Of a stretch of 64,000 nucleotides of DNA, positions 9,497 through 20,700 are shown piece after piece. The stretch is from Saprospiraceae bacterium. GTDB taxonomy: Bacteria; Bacteroidota; Bacteroidia; Chitinophagales; Saprospiraceae. The notes under the pieces are model-generated. The model made no database searches. It was not told where the DNA came from and saw only the letters and a program-made list of their open reading frames with translations. Both the position numbers and the translations under genes were made by a program. Position 1 is the first letter of the stretch; each line of letters begins with the position of its first letter. The stretch spans positions 1-64,000 of the forward strand of contig JAHDHH010000012.1 of assembly GCA_020631405.1 (NCBI GenBank). Direction: 5' to 3'.

Positions 9497-12400
9497 TTAA
9501 TTGATTTTATAAATGATCGGGAAGTCACTATTCTGAGAAACAACAACAGCTAAACCATCCTTGATTGTTATTAATTCAGCATTTCTCATGTCACCATTAA
9601 TGTTAAAATTACTCTGAGCATAGGATGCAGTCTCAAAACCTCCTGCTTGATTGTTAATCAGGATACAACCCCTGCCTGCATCTAGTCTTGGAGTCTCTAT
9701 TTCCATATCGTAGAGGTTGCCAGTAAGTATGAGGTCTTGATAGCCATCCTTATTCACATCATGGCTTACAATTCCGTAGACAGGAAAAGTCTGAGCTTCT
9801 TTTGGCAATGCTACTCTTGTGAAGTTGCCTTGACCATTGTTAATGAATACAGAAGTCTCAAAAGTCTTGGCATCAAGATTAAGAGAGTTACTTACTTTTT
9901 CCTTTCCTAAAATATTGTAGATGTCAGCTGATGCGAATGCTTCATAACTCTCAAACTTATCTTCAATAAATGGCATTTGCTCACTAGAGCACTGACGACC
10001 TCTAACTGGGACTTCTTTGCCTTTGTACTGTTTAGAAAGCACCACATCACAAGAACCGTTGTTGTCAAAATCAGCAGCATAGAGTTTTAATGGCTTATTA
10101 GCAGATGCCTTGAATTTTGAATTCAATCCTAGATTTCCTGCTACAATATCCAAGTCCCCATCATTATCTACATCTACCTGCTCCAAAGCAAACCATAACC
10201 CGGAATGCTCCTCTAAGCCCGAATTCTTTGCTTTTAACTTTCCATCTTGGTTTTCAAATAATTGCAACCCACCCCACTCTACAGCTCTTACAAGGTCATT
10301 GTCACCATCTTGATCGAAATCAATAAGCAACATGTCGTTGATTAGATTAGGCATCGCGAATGACGAATCGACCATTAATTTATTCGAAGAAAGAATTCCA
10401 TTATCATTTTCTAGTAAGACACTCTCGTGGGCATAAGGATATTTATTCATTTGGTGTCGACCACTCACTAGGACATCTTGGTCACCATCACCATCAATAT
10501 CTTCAGCAGTGACATCCATACCAACAAATGACAAGTTTGTCAAATTCTGATTTGACTTTGAAAAACTGCCCCTTCCATCATTAATATACAGTCTATCCTG
10601 CAGAGCCTTATTGTTTTTGGATAGTTCATTACCTCCACTTACTACATAGAGATCAAGATCGCCATCTCCGTCTACATCGAAGAAGTGAGACTTCATATCT
10701 TCACTTAATTTATCTCTCTCAAATACGTCTTCGGAACTAGGTCTCCATTCTGATGCACTAGATTGAATATATAACTTGGAGGCATAACCTGATGAACCAC
10801 CAACAAACACATCATCTAACCCATCTCCATTGACATCCCCAGTGGATACAAAAGGACCTAGAGTCGATTGCTTGTACGGAAGCAGAACCTCTTTATTAAA
10901 GTCATCATAGGCATTTTCAATATGAGCTGACATATTATGCTTGATCTTTGTGAGGTATGAATCTGCTATTTCCTTTCTGTTTGTTGATATCTTATTTGTT
11001 TTTGTAGCTTTCAATTTCAATACTTGGTTGACAGATGGGCTCAATATAGTTTGACTAGATTGATTAGGCCAAGTAATCACAATTGAATCAATGGTCTCAG
11101 CAACTCCTAGTCCAAAATGGACTTGATCCTCTACCTTAGATTGATAACCTCTAACAGGGTAATATTCTTGAAACTGCATATTGTCCTGAGTATAAACGTA
11201 GACCTTAGTACCAAGTGAATTCACTTTATTTTCGAAATCTATCCGTATGTAATTACTCTGACTATTGTTTCTGTAGACATAAGCCTTTTCATCTATGTTA
11301 TTAGTCACAATATCAAGGTCTCCATCATTGTCAAGGTCAGCGTAGATTGCCCCATGGGTAAATCCTGCATTGTCTAGACCCCACTCAGTTGAAGTATCTG
11401 TAAATCTTGCAAACCCTTCATTGTTGTAAGCTAGGTTCTTGGTTCTATAAGATGGGATTTGGTCATAGAGATCTTGTCTCATTGAGTTAGGCACATTACC
11501 ATTATTCTGAGCTTTAATCTTCTTCATTTTGATTTGAAAATCATTGTCTCTGTGGCAAGTCTTGTAACCATTAGTTACAAAGTAGTCTTTGTCTCCATCG
11601 TTATCTAAGTCAGCGAATAATGAAGTCCAACTCCACTCGGTTTGTTGGATGCCATATATACCTGAAAGGTTGGAGAACTCTCCATTACCATTGTTGTATT
11701 GGAGGGCATTGAACATATGCTGTCTCTGGTGGCCCATAATATTGGTAGTGTACTCAAAAAATGCTAGATTCATAGGTGCCATCAAAGTCTTACCTAAAAA
11801 GTGATCCTTAGAAGCCATATCTACCACTGCTATTTCTGCTAAGCCATCATTAGTTATATCTGCTATATCCACACCCATTGAGAACCATGAGGTGTGATTT
11901 GTTCTTTTAGCAATTTCATCCTTGAATGTTCCATTCTTCTGGTTAATCCACATAATATCAGGAGCAGAATAGTCATTTGCTACATAGATATCCGGCCAGC
12001 AATCTTGATTAATATCACTCACACAGACACCAAGTCCATAACCATGCTTTAGAATTCCTGCCTGCTTCGAGACATCTACAAATCTGCCATTGATGTTGGC
12101 AAACAAACAAGAAGACGAACCTGCGAGTACTTTCTCATCTTTGATTTGTTCATTGACCTGCGTTAAATCTACTCTTGCAAATTTGGACTCATTGATAATA
12201 TAACAATCAAGTCTACCATCTCTGTTATAATCAAAAAATACTGCTTGTGTGCTTAATCTGTCATCATCCAGCCCATATTGCTTAGCACTTTCTGTAAATG
12301 TCAGATCTTTGTTGTTGATAAATAGCAGATTTCGCCTTTTTCCTTCTGTGGCATCTGGGCCAGCCCTACAGATATAAATGTCTTGAAACCCGTCATTATT

Positions 12401-12769
12401 AACATCAACGATATTGACTCCAGTTGACCAACCGTCAAACTCGTCGAAATTGGCATTACTCGAAATATCCTCAAACTTGAAGTTGCCTTTGTTGAGATAT
12501 ATCTTGTCTGGGCCCATATTGGCAGTAAAGACTAAATCAGTCAGTCCATCATTGTTCAGATCTCCTGCTGCGACACCTGCCCCATTATTGAAATAATCAT
12601 AAGAGAGGATATTGAAACCGGAATTGACATCATCATCTAGCTTGTTGCTAAAATCAATTCCTGTCTTATTCGATGACAATTGAGTGAATAATTTATCTGC
12701 CGTTGCTGTATCTGAATCACAAGAGCAAAAAACAATAGTAAAACATAGTATTATTAATATATACCTCAT
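9497..12769 (-). CDS. FG-GAP/VCBS-repeat surface lipoprotein with ASPIC/UnbV domain (CRTAC1-like)
   Basis: 1090 residues with a lipoprotein signal (MRYILIILCFTIVFCSC, lipidated Cys near residue 17). Many DxNxDGxxD calcium loops (GDLNNDGLTDLVF, DLDNDGDKDYFVTN, DVDGDGDLDLYVVSG) form two FG-GAP blocks. The ASPIC/UnbV segment lies between them (NNSQSNYIRIDFENKVNS, GTKVYVY, QVHFGLG). It is a paralog of the protein at 4879-8205 over its whole length, including PVRGRQCSSEQMPF near the C-terminus. It sits just after a strong terminator, so it has its own transcript, and its leader carries the AACCGA motif. An outer-membrane binding role is inferred from the family. Confidence 0.88.
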   Translation of the reverse strand: MRYILIILCFTIVFCSCDSDTATADKLFTQLSSNKTGIDFSNKLDDDVNSGFNILSYDYFNNGAGVAAGDLNNDGLTDLVFTANMGPDKIYLNKGNFKFEDISSNANFDEFDGWSTGVNIVDVNNDGFQDIYICRAGPDATEGKRRNLLFINNKDLTFTESAKQYGLDDDRLSTQAVFFDYNRDGRLDCYIINESKFARVDLTQVNEQIKDEKVLAGSSSCLFANINGRFVDVSKQAGILKHGYGLGVCVSDINQDCWPDIYVANDYSAPDIMWINQKNGTFKDEIAKRTNHTSWFSMGVDIADITNDGLAEIAVVDMASKDHFLGKTLMAPMNLAFFEYTTNIMGHQRQHMFNALQYNNGNGEFSNLSGIYGIQQTEWSWTSLFADLDNDGDKDYFVTNGYKTCHRDNDFQIKMKKIKAQNNGNVPNSMRQDLYDQIPSYRTKNLAYNNEGFARFTDTSTEWGLDNAGFTHGAIYADLDNDGDLDIVTNNIDEKAYVYRNNSQSNYIRIDFENKVNSLGTKVYVYTQDNMQFQEYYPVRGYQSKVEDQVHFGLGVAETIDSIVITWPNQSSQTILSPSVNQVLKLKATKTNKISTNRKEIADSYLTKIKHNMSAHIENAYDDFNKEVLLPYKQSTLGPFVSTGDVNGDGLDDVFVGGSSGYASKLYIQSSASEWRPSSEDVFERDKLSEDMKSHFFDVDGDGDLDLYVVSGGNELSKNNKALQDRLYINDGRGSFSKSNQNLTNLSFVGMDVTAEDIDGDGDQDVLVSGRHQMNKYPYAHESVLLENDNGILSSNKLMVDSSFAMPNLINDMLLIDFDQDGDNDLVRAVEWGGLQLFENQDGKLKAKNSGLEEHSGLWFALEQVDVDNDGDLDIVAGNLGLNSKFKASANKPLKLYAADFDNNGSCDVVLSKQYKGKEVPVRGRQCSSEQMPFIEDKFESYEAFASADIYNILGKEKVSNSLNLDAKTFETSVFINNGQGNFTRVALPKEAQTFPVYGIVSHDVNKDGYQDLILTGNLYDMEIETPRLDAGRGCILINNQAGGFETASYAQSNFNINGDMRNAELITIKDGLAVVVSQNSDFPIIYKIN

Positions 12770-12788
12770 CCTCTGGTTGGATAATTTA

Positions 12789-12794
12789 TCGGTT
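12789..12794 (-). promoter_or_regulatory. AACCGA leader motif before the FG-GAP lipoprotein gene
   Basis: The minus strand reads ATAAAAACCGATAAATTATCC, then ten more bases to the ATG at 12769; the core ends 19 bases before the start. Near the ATG stands CCAGAGG, one of the few purine-rich stretches resembling a ribosome binding site in this window. Confidence 0.45.
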
Positions 12795-12819
12795 TTTATA
12801 ATTAAATCAATATAAAACT

Positions 12820-12853
12820 AAAGCGGCGCTACTTAAAAAAGTAGCGCCGCTTT
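12820..12853 (-). terminator. Intrinsic terminator after the PorP/SprF-like gene
   Basis: A perfect 13-bp stem (AAAGCGGCGCTAC pairing with GTAGCGCCGCTTT) with an 8-base loop lies 40 bases after the stop at 12893. The GC-rich core stands out in AT-rich DNA. It separates the SprB-like/PorP pair from the FG-GAP gene. Confidence 0.85.
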
Positions 12854-12892
12854 ACATATTTTTTATTGCTATATTTAATCTATTCCAATATG

Positions 12893-13861
12893 TTACTTCT
12901 CTATCATTGGATTTTTGACTACTGGCATATCTTTTCTTCCTACGTCGAACCTAACTGATAGCTCATGAGATCCATTGTTATAAGATTGGAATTCATGCCT
13001 CGAAATATTGTATGAGTAGAAGAAGTTAAAGGCATTGACTCTTGCTCCGATAAGGAAGCCAAGTCTCTCGTCAGCCCCTACTGTATAGGTAACACCACCA
13101 GTAAGCTTCTCATCTAAGAACTTAGCAAGTACGTTGATATCTACATGTATCGGGACGTATCTTAGGTTCTTCACCACTATTGATGGCTCTGCTACTATAT
13201 CATACTCTCTAGAATCAAATCTATATCCTAACTGTAGCATATAACCAAATGTACTTTCAGCTGCATCGCCATTTCCAGCATCAAGCATCGAGCTCACTAG
13301 GCCAGGAAATGTCAAGCCATAGATGAATTTGTCAGCATATACCCCTTGGATACCAGCTGAGACATCGAAGAAGTTCTCTCCATCTAACCTACTTAATAAG
13401 AGTACATCTGTACCATCAACTGTTTCTTCGTTGAGTATGCCTGCATCTACACCATGGTTGATGAATTCGGTACTGATACCAATTCCCATTTTGTTAATGT
13501 CAGTATGTAGTGAATAGGATAGTCCTAACTGACCCTTGAGAGTCTGTAAGGCGCCATTGTTGTCAGATAATACCATGACTCCTAGACCTAGTCTATTGCC
13601 AATTGGACCATCATACCTAGCACTGAATGACTTTGGTGCTCCTGGAAAACTAGCCCACTTGTTTCTATAGTTAAAGAGTAATCTATGGTAATCAGCCTGA
13701 CCTATTGCTCCAGGATTGACTAATACTGGATTAAGGTGTCCTTGAGTTGTGATGTACCTTTCGTCAAAGTACCTCGCTTGACCATTAGACTGCGTAGCAA
13801 TGCTCAACATCACCACAATCATTGCTAGTGGCAACAACCTTGGAATAAATTTTATGTTCAT
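12893..13861 (-). CDS. PorP/SprF family outer-membrane protein of the type IX secretion system
   Basis: About 323 residues from the ATG at 13861; earlier ATGs at 13870 and 13906 are possible, but this one starts a clean signal peptide (MNIKFIPRLLPLAMIVVMLS, cleaved near SNGQA). The mature N-terminus (QARYFDERYITTQGHLNPVLVNPGAIG) is the hallmark of PorP/SprF proteins, followed by a predicted beta-barrel (FLIGARVNAFNFFYSYNISRH). Family members are partners for T9SS cargo with type B C-terminal domains and attach to the cargo during export. Here the gene follows, after a short spacer, the type B protein at 13914-17576, the usual pairing of SprF with SprB. A strong terminator closes the two-gene unit. 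Confidence 0.88.
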   Translation of the reverse strand: MNIKFIPRLLPLAMIVVMLSIATQSNGQARYFDERYITTQGHLNPVLVNPGAIGQADYHRLLFNYRNKWASFPGAPKSFSARYDGPIGNRLGLGVMVLSDNNGALQTLKGQLGLSYSLHTDINKMGIGISTEFINHGVDAGILNEETVDGTDVLLLSRLDGENFFDVSAGIQGVYADKFIYGLTFPGLVSSMLDAGNGDAAESTFGYMLQLGYRFDSREYDIVAEPSIVVKNLRYVPIHVDINVLAKFLDEKLTGGVTYTVGADERLGFLIGARVNAFNFFYSYNISRHEFQSYNNGSHELSVRFDVGRKDMPVVKNPMIEK

Positions 13862-13913
13862 TTTTATCATTGTAAGTCTATTTAAGTTATTGATATTGAG
13901 GATCAATATGCTT

Positions 13914-16900
13914 TTATCTTAATAGTGTTGTTGTTCCTTTAAATATTCTTCTGTCGCCATTGTCAAAGCTTGCTTCTAATACCCAGAAGTACGTGCCTTC
14001 TCCTAATTCGTCACCATCAGAATCAAGTCCATTCCACTGTTGGTCATAGCTGCTTGTGCTAAATATCTGCCTTCCCCATCTATCGTACATACCTACATTA
14101 TGACTCTCTAAGTCATTCAAGCAAGTAATCTCAAAGACATCATTAACTCCGTCATTATTGGGTGTGATAATAGCATCTCCTTGATAGCACGTACCTTCAG
14201 TTTCGCAGGTTACTTCTAATTCACTAAGGATGACTTCACATTCATTAGCATCACTAACTTCTACCGAGTAGAGTCCTTCTGAAAGATTGGTCACAGTTGT
14301 TGTAGAACCCACATTTGGTGTCCACTCAATCGTGTAATCTCCTACTCCACCTTCTACAAATATGCTCAGAGCTCCATTGTCCATTCCTGCATCACATGGC
14401 ACCATTTGGTCTAGCTCAAGTGTAAGTACTGGTGGCTCTGTGACTTCTATGTCTGTAGGCCAAGTAAATGTAGCATCAAACTCGTCTACTGCAGAAAAAC
14501 TATATGTTCCTGGGCATATTCCCGTAATTGGCAATTCAGTATACGTAGTTGCCTGTCCAGATGTAGTTTCTGTCAATGTAATTGTAATACTACCTCCAAC
14601 AGATTGTGTGCCATCTATGACACCATCACAAGTACCAAAACATGATACTCCAAAGCCAGCAAATCCACTTTCTGAAACTACTTCGATATTATCAAGGATA
14701 AGGCTAGAGCCTATAGTCTCGCAGAAAGTAGCCTCACACCCTTCAGAGTCAGATACAGTTACACAATATTCTCCTGGACATAGGTTCAATATATCTTCTG
14801 AAGTCTCATCATTGCTCCAATCAAAGCTAAACCCACCATTACCGCCACTGACATTGATATCTATCAATCCTTGGCAGAATGTATCATCTAAATTGTTCAA
14901 TTCAATAACTATTACTTCTGGTTCTGTCACAGAAAACTGCTGTGAGTCAGAACTACCATTAGCATCAGTAACTATCAATGTATAGTCTCCTGCTTCTAAT
15001 GCTAAACCATCAATTGATGCACAATCAACAGTCTGTCCATTCAATGTACATTCATGTCCATTTGCCGATGGACAACCTCCTATGACATTGACTCCTGGAA
15101 GACCTCCATCATTACCTCCATTACAAGTTACGCTGTTAGGCATTAGAGTTCCTACTATTTCTACATCGGTAAGTACTGTGGTAATTTCGAAAGGTATTGA
15201 GACATCTGTATTTACTCCATCAGAAATCACAAGTACATGACTTCCCTCTGGCAACATATCTAGAGAGCCATTACAAGCTACTGGAGTACCATTAAGAGTA
15301 CAAGTATAAGTACCATTGGTTGGACACCCTCCAGAGAGAGAATATGCTATTGATCCAGTAGTATTGTTACAATCAATATTGGTAGGTTGCCCTACTAGTG
15401 CTGCGGATATTGGCGTCACAGTATTAGTGATCGTCCATGACATCACATCAGAACACCCAGTGCTTGTATCAGTTACTGTCACAGTATAGTTACCTGGATT
15501 CAACCCAGTTCTATTAGGTAGTGTCTTGATACTGATATCTGACCAACAGTATTCTAGATTTGTATTACTTCCTGATACCGTTGTTGATATGCTTCCTGCA
15601 TTATCACAATCTACATTTGATGAAGTACCATTGACACTAATGTCAGATACTGATCCAACAGCTACACTTGTGCTTGCAGTACATCCGCCACCATCAGTTA
15701 CAACTACTGTATAATTACCTGCTGGTACATTTGTTGGATTTGCACCACTTAGTCCTCCTGACCAATTATAGCTTGGATTACCCGTAGCACCTAGCACTGT
15801 AGTTGTAATATTACCACCACTAGTACAGGTTGCTGATGTTGAACTAGCCGAAATTGAAATAGCAGTACTAGGTTGTGTGATTTGTATACATTCTGTTGCC
15901 GTACACATTGTAGGGCTAGAGTCTGTCACAGTCACACAGTATGTACCTGCCGCCAAATTTTGAATTAGACAATTGCCTCCAGTATTTACTTGAACACCAT
16001 TAATGTTTTCCCACAAACATGAGTATGGCGCTGTGCCACCACTGCTAGTAAGGATTACTGATCCATTGCTTTCACCGAAGCAAGATACTGGTGTAAGTTC
16101 TGTACTAATAGCAATTGTAACATCATTACAATCTACAGGTCCAGAACAATCTACAGTCACTGTAGCATTGCTAGTAGAAAAAGGCACTTCTACGATTCCT
16201 CCATCATATTCTGCTGCAATTTCGATATCAGGATTACCTACAATGTCCAAGACATGGTCAAATGTCTGTCCTTCAGCAGCTCCACTACAATCCACATCGA
16301 TGTCAAAGCATATTTCAAAGATCACTGACCCATCAGCGATAGTCTGACCACCACCCGAGGCAGAAGACCATGACACGTTACATACATTACCTAATTGATT
16401 GATATGAGAATTCATGTTCACACCTATATCAGTGTTGAGATTCTGCACATTCGTGAATGTAAATATGTCATCATCCCACTCAAGGGTAAATTGCATTGTA
16501 GTAATATTGATAAAATTATTCACATAAACTGGGAAACAGGCTTGCTGTCCATCAGTAACAGTGACGTCATCTATATTCAATGAAAATTCTGGTACTATCT
16601 CTTCTACCACAGTAACACTACCGTTATTGAGGCATAAGTCTAGAGATTGTCCACCTCCTATCACTTCTAACGTAATATTTCCAATATCTTGAAACTCAAG
16701 CGAAGAAACATCGCCAATATTACCGATTGTATTAAATGTTAGTTTGAGTACTTGTGTTCCATCTGGTACTGTGGTAGGGTCAAACACCCATAAGAATGAA
16801 AGATCACCAGGTGAAGACTCTGCAACTCCTTGGCTACCCATTGGTAGGTTAGTAAATTCAAACCCTGTAAACTCTAATACACTTGGATCATAGATTAGAC

Positions 16901-17576
16901 CTCCTTGAAAACTCTCTACATCTACAAACCCATCTGCTGTTATAAAGGCACAGACTGAGTTGTTCTCTACTCCTTGTTCTGCACTTGCTGTAAATTCGAA
17001 ATCGCAGGTAGGTTCTCCATCACAATTACCTGCTATCTGAAATGGCAAGGAATCTGCGGATGCACCTAAGTTACTGTCGATAGCAAAATCAAAGTTGGCA
17101 TATACCTCTATTTCCCCAAATGGTGGATTGTCACCAAGTGTCAATGCTGTCTCGGCACATTCTAGACCTATTGCATTGAAGCAGATAGTAAAGAAAGCCG
17201 ACCCATCAGGAAGTGTTGTTACATCCAATCCATTTTCCCAAGATACTGCTAGTTGACCATCTGGGTATTGTGCTGGCTGACCATTCACGGTGATGATATT
17301 GCCTGGGTAGTTGATACTTGACAAGTTGAAAGTTGAACTTGAGGTATTTAACCCAGGTGCAAAGTTGGTGATTGTATCAAATTCTAACACTGTAGAATCC
17401 CAATACAACCAAAATTGCAAACTGTTGATATCAACAAAGTTGTCAACTGTTACATTGACATTGACTTTTGAACCTGCGGCAGGCGTCGTATCTGCTGACT
17501 CAAACGACACCCCAAGCTGAGCTTGAGCTGAAAATGTAAGAGTCAAAAGCAAAATGGTATTTATAATATATTTCAT
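13914..17576 (-). CDS. Secreted cohesin-like/SprB-repeat protein with type B T9SS C-terminal domain
   Basis: 1220 residues with a signal peptide (MKYIINTILLLTLTFSAQAQ). Residues about 20-185, 190-325 and 330-475 are three cohesin-like beta-sandwiches, each with the pattern VxVxxFxxIxxxQFxLxWDxxxxxF and an ending such as DGSVIFEICF. Residues about 485-1110 are SprB-type repeats (PVSCFGESNGSVILTSSGG, AGTYCVTVTD and variants). Residues about 1130-1220 form a gliding-motility-associated type B sorting domain (ITPNNDGVNDVFEI, YDRWGRQIF, GTYFWVLE). The neighbouring PorP/SprF-like gene fits its export and anchoring. SprB proteins are mobile adhesins in gliding Bacteroidota; whether this one moves cells is unknown. 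The cohesin-like modules may bind the dockerin-like module of the neighbouring protein at 17771-22822. Confidence 0.88.
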   Translation of the reverse strand: MKYIINTILLLTLTFSAQAQLGVSFESADTTPAAGSKVNVNVTVDNFVDINSLQFWLYWDSTVLEFDTITNFAPGLNTSSSTFNLSSINYPGNIITVNGQPAQYPDGQLAVSWENGLDVTTLPDGSAFFTICFNAIGLECAETALTLGDNPPFGEIEVYANFDFAIDSNLGASADSLPFQIAGNCDGEPTCDFEFTASAEQGVENNSVCAFITADGFVDVESFQGGLIYDPSVLEFTGFEFTNLPMGSQGVAESSPGDLSFLWVFDPTTVPDGTQVLKLTFNTIGNIGDVSSLEFQDIGNITLEVIGGGQSLDLCLNNGSVTVVEEIVPEFSLNIDDVTVTDGQQACFPVYVNNFINITTMQFTLEWDDDIFTFTNVQNLNTDIGVNMNSHINQLGNVCNVSWSSASGGGQTIADGSVIFEICFDIDVDCSGAAEGQTFDHVLDIVGNPDIEIAAEYDGGIVEVPFSTSNATVTVDCSGPVDCNDVTIAISTELTPVSCFGESNGSVILTSSGGTAPYSCLWENINGVQVNTGGNCLIQNLAAGTYCVTVTDSSPTMCTATECIQITQPSTAISISASSTSATCTSGGNITTTVLGATGNPSYNWSGGLSGANPTNVPAGNYTVVVTDGGGCTASTSVAVGSVSDISVNGTSSNVDCDNAGSISTTVSGSNTNLEYCWSDISIKTLPNRTGLNPGNYTVTVTDTSTGCSDVMSWTITNTVTPISAALVGQPTNIDCNNTTGSIAYSLSGGCPTNGTYTCTLNGTPVACNGSLDMLPEGSHVLVISDGVNTDVSIPFEITTVLTDVEIVGTLMPNSVTCNGGNDGGLPGVNVIGGCPSANGHECTLNGQTVDCASIDGLALEAGDYTLIVTDANGSSDSQQFSVTEPEVIVIELNNLDDTFCQGLIDINVSGGNGGFSFDWSNDETSEDILNLCPGEYCVTVSDSEGCEATFCETIGSSLILDNIEVVSESGFAGFGVSCFGTCDGVIDGTQSVGGSITITLTETTSGQATTYTELPITGICPGTYSFSAVDEFDATFTWPTDIEVTEPPVLTLELDQMVPCDAGMDNGALSIFVEGGVGDYTIEWTPNVGSTTTVTNLSEGLYSVEVSDANECEVILSELEVTCETEGTCYQGDAIITPNNDGVNDVFEITCLNDLESHNVGMYDRWGRQIFSTSSYDQQWNGLDSDGDELGEGTYFWVLEASFDNGDRRIFKGTTTLLR

Positions 17577-17594
17577 AGTGGTATTGTACTAAAT

Positions 17595-17614
17595 CACTTT
17601 AAAGTGCAAAGTTA
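17595..17614 (-). promoter_or_regulatory. Promoter -7 box TAACTTTG followed by a 12-bp palindrome
   Basis: TAACTTTG (17607-17614 on minus) fits TAnnTTTG exactly. The next 12 bases, CACTTTAAAGTG (17595-17606), are a perfect palindrome at the expected transcription start of the SprB-like gene, either an operator or a hairpin at the 5' end of the message. No clear -33 element was seen. Confidence 0.55.
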
Positions 17615-17698
17615 ATATATATAAATTTTTATTATATAATAATTATCAGTTAAGTAAGACTAACTTGCAAGACTATTATCATAAACGTTTAATGACAC

Positions 17699-17746
17699 AA
17701 AAAAGCACCTTTACTTGATTCGTTTAAAAGAAGTAAAGGCACTTTT
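17699..17746 (-). terminator. Intrinsic terminator after the giant HYR/dockerin-like gene
   Basis: On minus, AAAAGTGCCTTTACTT pairs with AAGTAAAGGTGCTTTT apart from a 2x2 mismatch, followed by TTTTTTG. It lies 25 bases after the stop at 17771 and before the promoter of the next gene. Confidence 0.7.
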
Positions 17747-17770
17747 CATGTAACTAATTATTAATGTCGT

Positions 17771-20700
17771 CTAGTCAAGTAATATCATTTTTCTAGTTTC
17801 CATGTTACCATCAAAGTGAAGTCTATAATAAACTACACCCGCAGCTGGTAGCATAGAAGCATCTATTGTTGCGGTATTTAATCCTTGCTCGAATCCTTTG
17901 TTCAAGCTATATAGGATTCTCCCATTGATATCCATCACTTCTAGTGTCGCAAATCCCGCTTTCGGAATACTGAACCCTATCGATGTAGATGTTGCAAATG
18001 GGTTAGGTACATTTTGATAAAGAGCAAATTCCGAACCAACTTTTACATTCTCGATATTTATATCAAGTATTTCGAAGTTAGTATCATATGCTTCTGCTCT
18101 AATTAAGTCTCCAAGTTGAGGAGTCATATCTGCTGTAGCCTGTATAGTAAATAACACAGATCCTTCTGATAACGCTACACCGTTGATGTTATCATAACTC
18201 AGTGCAAACGAATTATCATCTATCACAACCATGTTTTGATTGAAGTCTAACTCACCTCTTGAGATCGTCTTGATACCATCTACGTAGAGTTGGAATTGAG
18301 CTCCAGTCAATGTAACGTCAGATTTAGCTATCACTTGGTATATCCCAGCTTCTACTTCCTTTACTTCTAAGTCTAGCGATTGCTTGTCTCTGCTATCTAC
18401 TGCTTCTGTTGTATGACCATTGATCGTTACAGATCCGTTGACATCTCCTACTTTGACTCCAACCCAATTGACACTCATTTGGTCTTCTAACATATCTGCT
18501 ATTAAGATATCTTCAGCTATTGGCCAAGGATGTGTAACATCAGCATATTGCTTGTTTGCGTCAACAAATCTCCAGCTCTTGTTATTAGGGTATACATCAT
18601 GTACATGAAGTATCAACTTCCTAATATCAACCATATCTGCTGCAGTGATTGATTCACTACCATTAGCATCTGCTGCGATGATTTTGTAAGGACTATCTAG
18701 CGTCTCAAGATTCAGTATATGTCTCTGGATTAATACTAAATCCAATGTAGAGATACCATTTCTAGGATCATCGTCATAGTCTGCTGTCAAGTGATAGTCT
18801 TCTAGTGACAGTAAGTCTTCGAAAGCATAGTAACCATCTACTAGTGTACTCTGATAAGCCATAGTATTGTCAGCCATGTGCTCTAGAGCTACACTTACTT
18901 CATCAATTGCTTGACTATTCTCTGTTCCTACGGTACCAGCAATCATTACTCTTCCTGCAGAGTTACATGCTCCATTATTCGCTTGAATTGTCACAGTAGT
19001 AGTGCAGAAATCTCTATTTCCTGATTCATCTTCGATGTAGATTGTTACTGTGTTTTCACCTAAGTCATCACAAGTGAATGTCATATTAGAATCACCATTA
19101 GCAAAAGTGAAAACTAAGTCTTCCTCAGCTGTACATTCATCTGTACTGTTCAGGTCTAAGTCACTAGCCCATATCTCTACAGAAAAAGCTCCAGGTAGAA
19201 TAGCTGTAGTGATTCCACCTTTACAATATGGCACTGGTGCTGTACAGTCATTTACTGTAAAGTTAAACACATCAGTACTTGTGATATCACATGCTCCGAT
19301 TACCGTCCATGTAATTCTATAAGACCCTGCGCCTAATGTTCTTGTCACGCTTGTACCACTATCTGATGCTACTTGTACACCCGAACTAATATTAGTCAAT
19401 GTGTAAGTATATCTACTTGATCCAGTTATTGGATTATCAGTACATGCATCTTTTGCTGCAGTGCTTAATGCTATAGCCATAGAACAAGTATTGGCTGGAG
19501 TACAGAATTCAATTCCTGAACCTCCTGATTGGTAATCTTCATCTCCTTGGCTGCCGAAGCTAGCAGTAGAGCTTGTAAAGATTGGAGAATCGTTATTATC
19601 AAGTTTGATTACTTGAGTATTAGTATAGATTCCCTGTGGATTCTGATCTGTAGTACTGTATAAGCACCAGTCAATCACTGTCCATGTTCTTACTATTTTG
19701 AAACAAGCATCTTCTACATCTGAGAATACTTGGTCTGTATATGTGTATGCAAGCATACGACATCCAGGAGCATCTTCGATTGATACATTTGTTCCTTTGT
19801 ACTTAGGATAGTCATTATAACCATCTGGGTCTGCATCAGTTTCTATACAACCAGTTTCATTAAGTCTATCACTAGGCCATACGATATTACATGCTGCATC
19901 GTCTGGGTCTGTACATGCAGACAAGTCAATGACATTGGTCACCTCAATAAATTGTGTACACCCAACTAGTTGTATCTCTGCGTTATCTTGCAAGATGAAC
20001 CAGTTTCTTCTAATAGTTCCTGTCTCAAAATCTCCACATGCTACTAAAGCACTTGTATCATCCTTTGAATAAGGCTCGAATGTACCACTACATGGGCCTT
20101 CATACGTCACCACTGGAGCTTCTGTATTATAATTGTCTAGGTTTGTTAAGTTAGCATATGCTTCACAAGTCATGTCATAGTTTGTCACTGATGGGCATGT
20201 TGTTGTGTATGACTCACCAAATATTTGCGGTCTTACAATGACTGTACAAATTGAGCTATTATTATTAGAATCTGTAACTCTAAGTTCTACTTCTATATCT
20301 TGACCTCTATCATCACAACAAAACTGTACAAACTCTCCAAATTGTTGGTCGTTAGTCTCTGAAAACTCACTACAAGCATCAGCGTTTGGTCTTCTTACCT
20401 CATAAGTTAATTCATCATCACAATAATCATATGACCCATCATCAAGCGACTCTGCATATACTCTACCCCATCCATTTTCATTAATGGTCACTCCTGTGAA
20501 TTCATCACAGACTGCTACTGGAGGAGTATTATCAATGATATCAACCTCTACAGTGATTGAAGCTTCTTCTAAGCCATTGTAAGTAGGGAAGTAAGTTGAA
20601 TTCCCACACTCATCAGCCACTAGGAACTTAATCCAAACTCTGGGTCCTTCCATGTCGAAAAATTGGAATACACCATCTCCCATCGGCATAACTTTATCTG

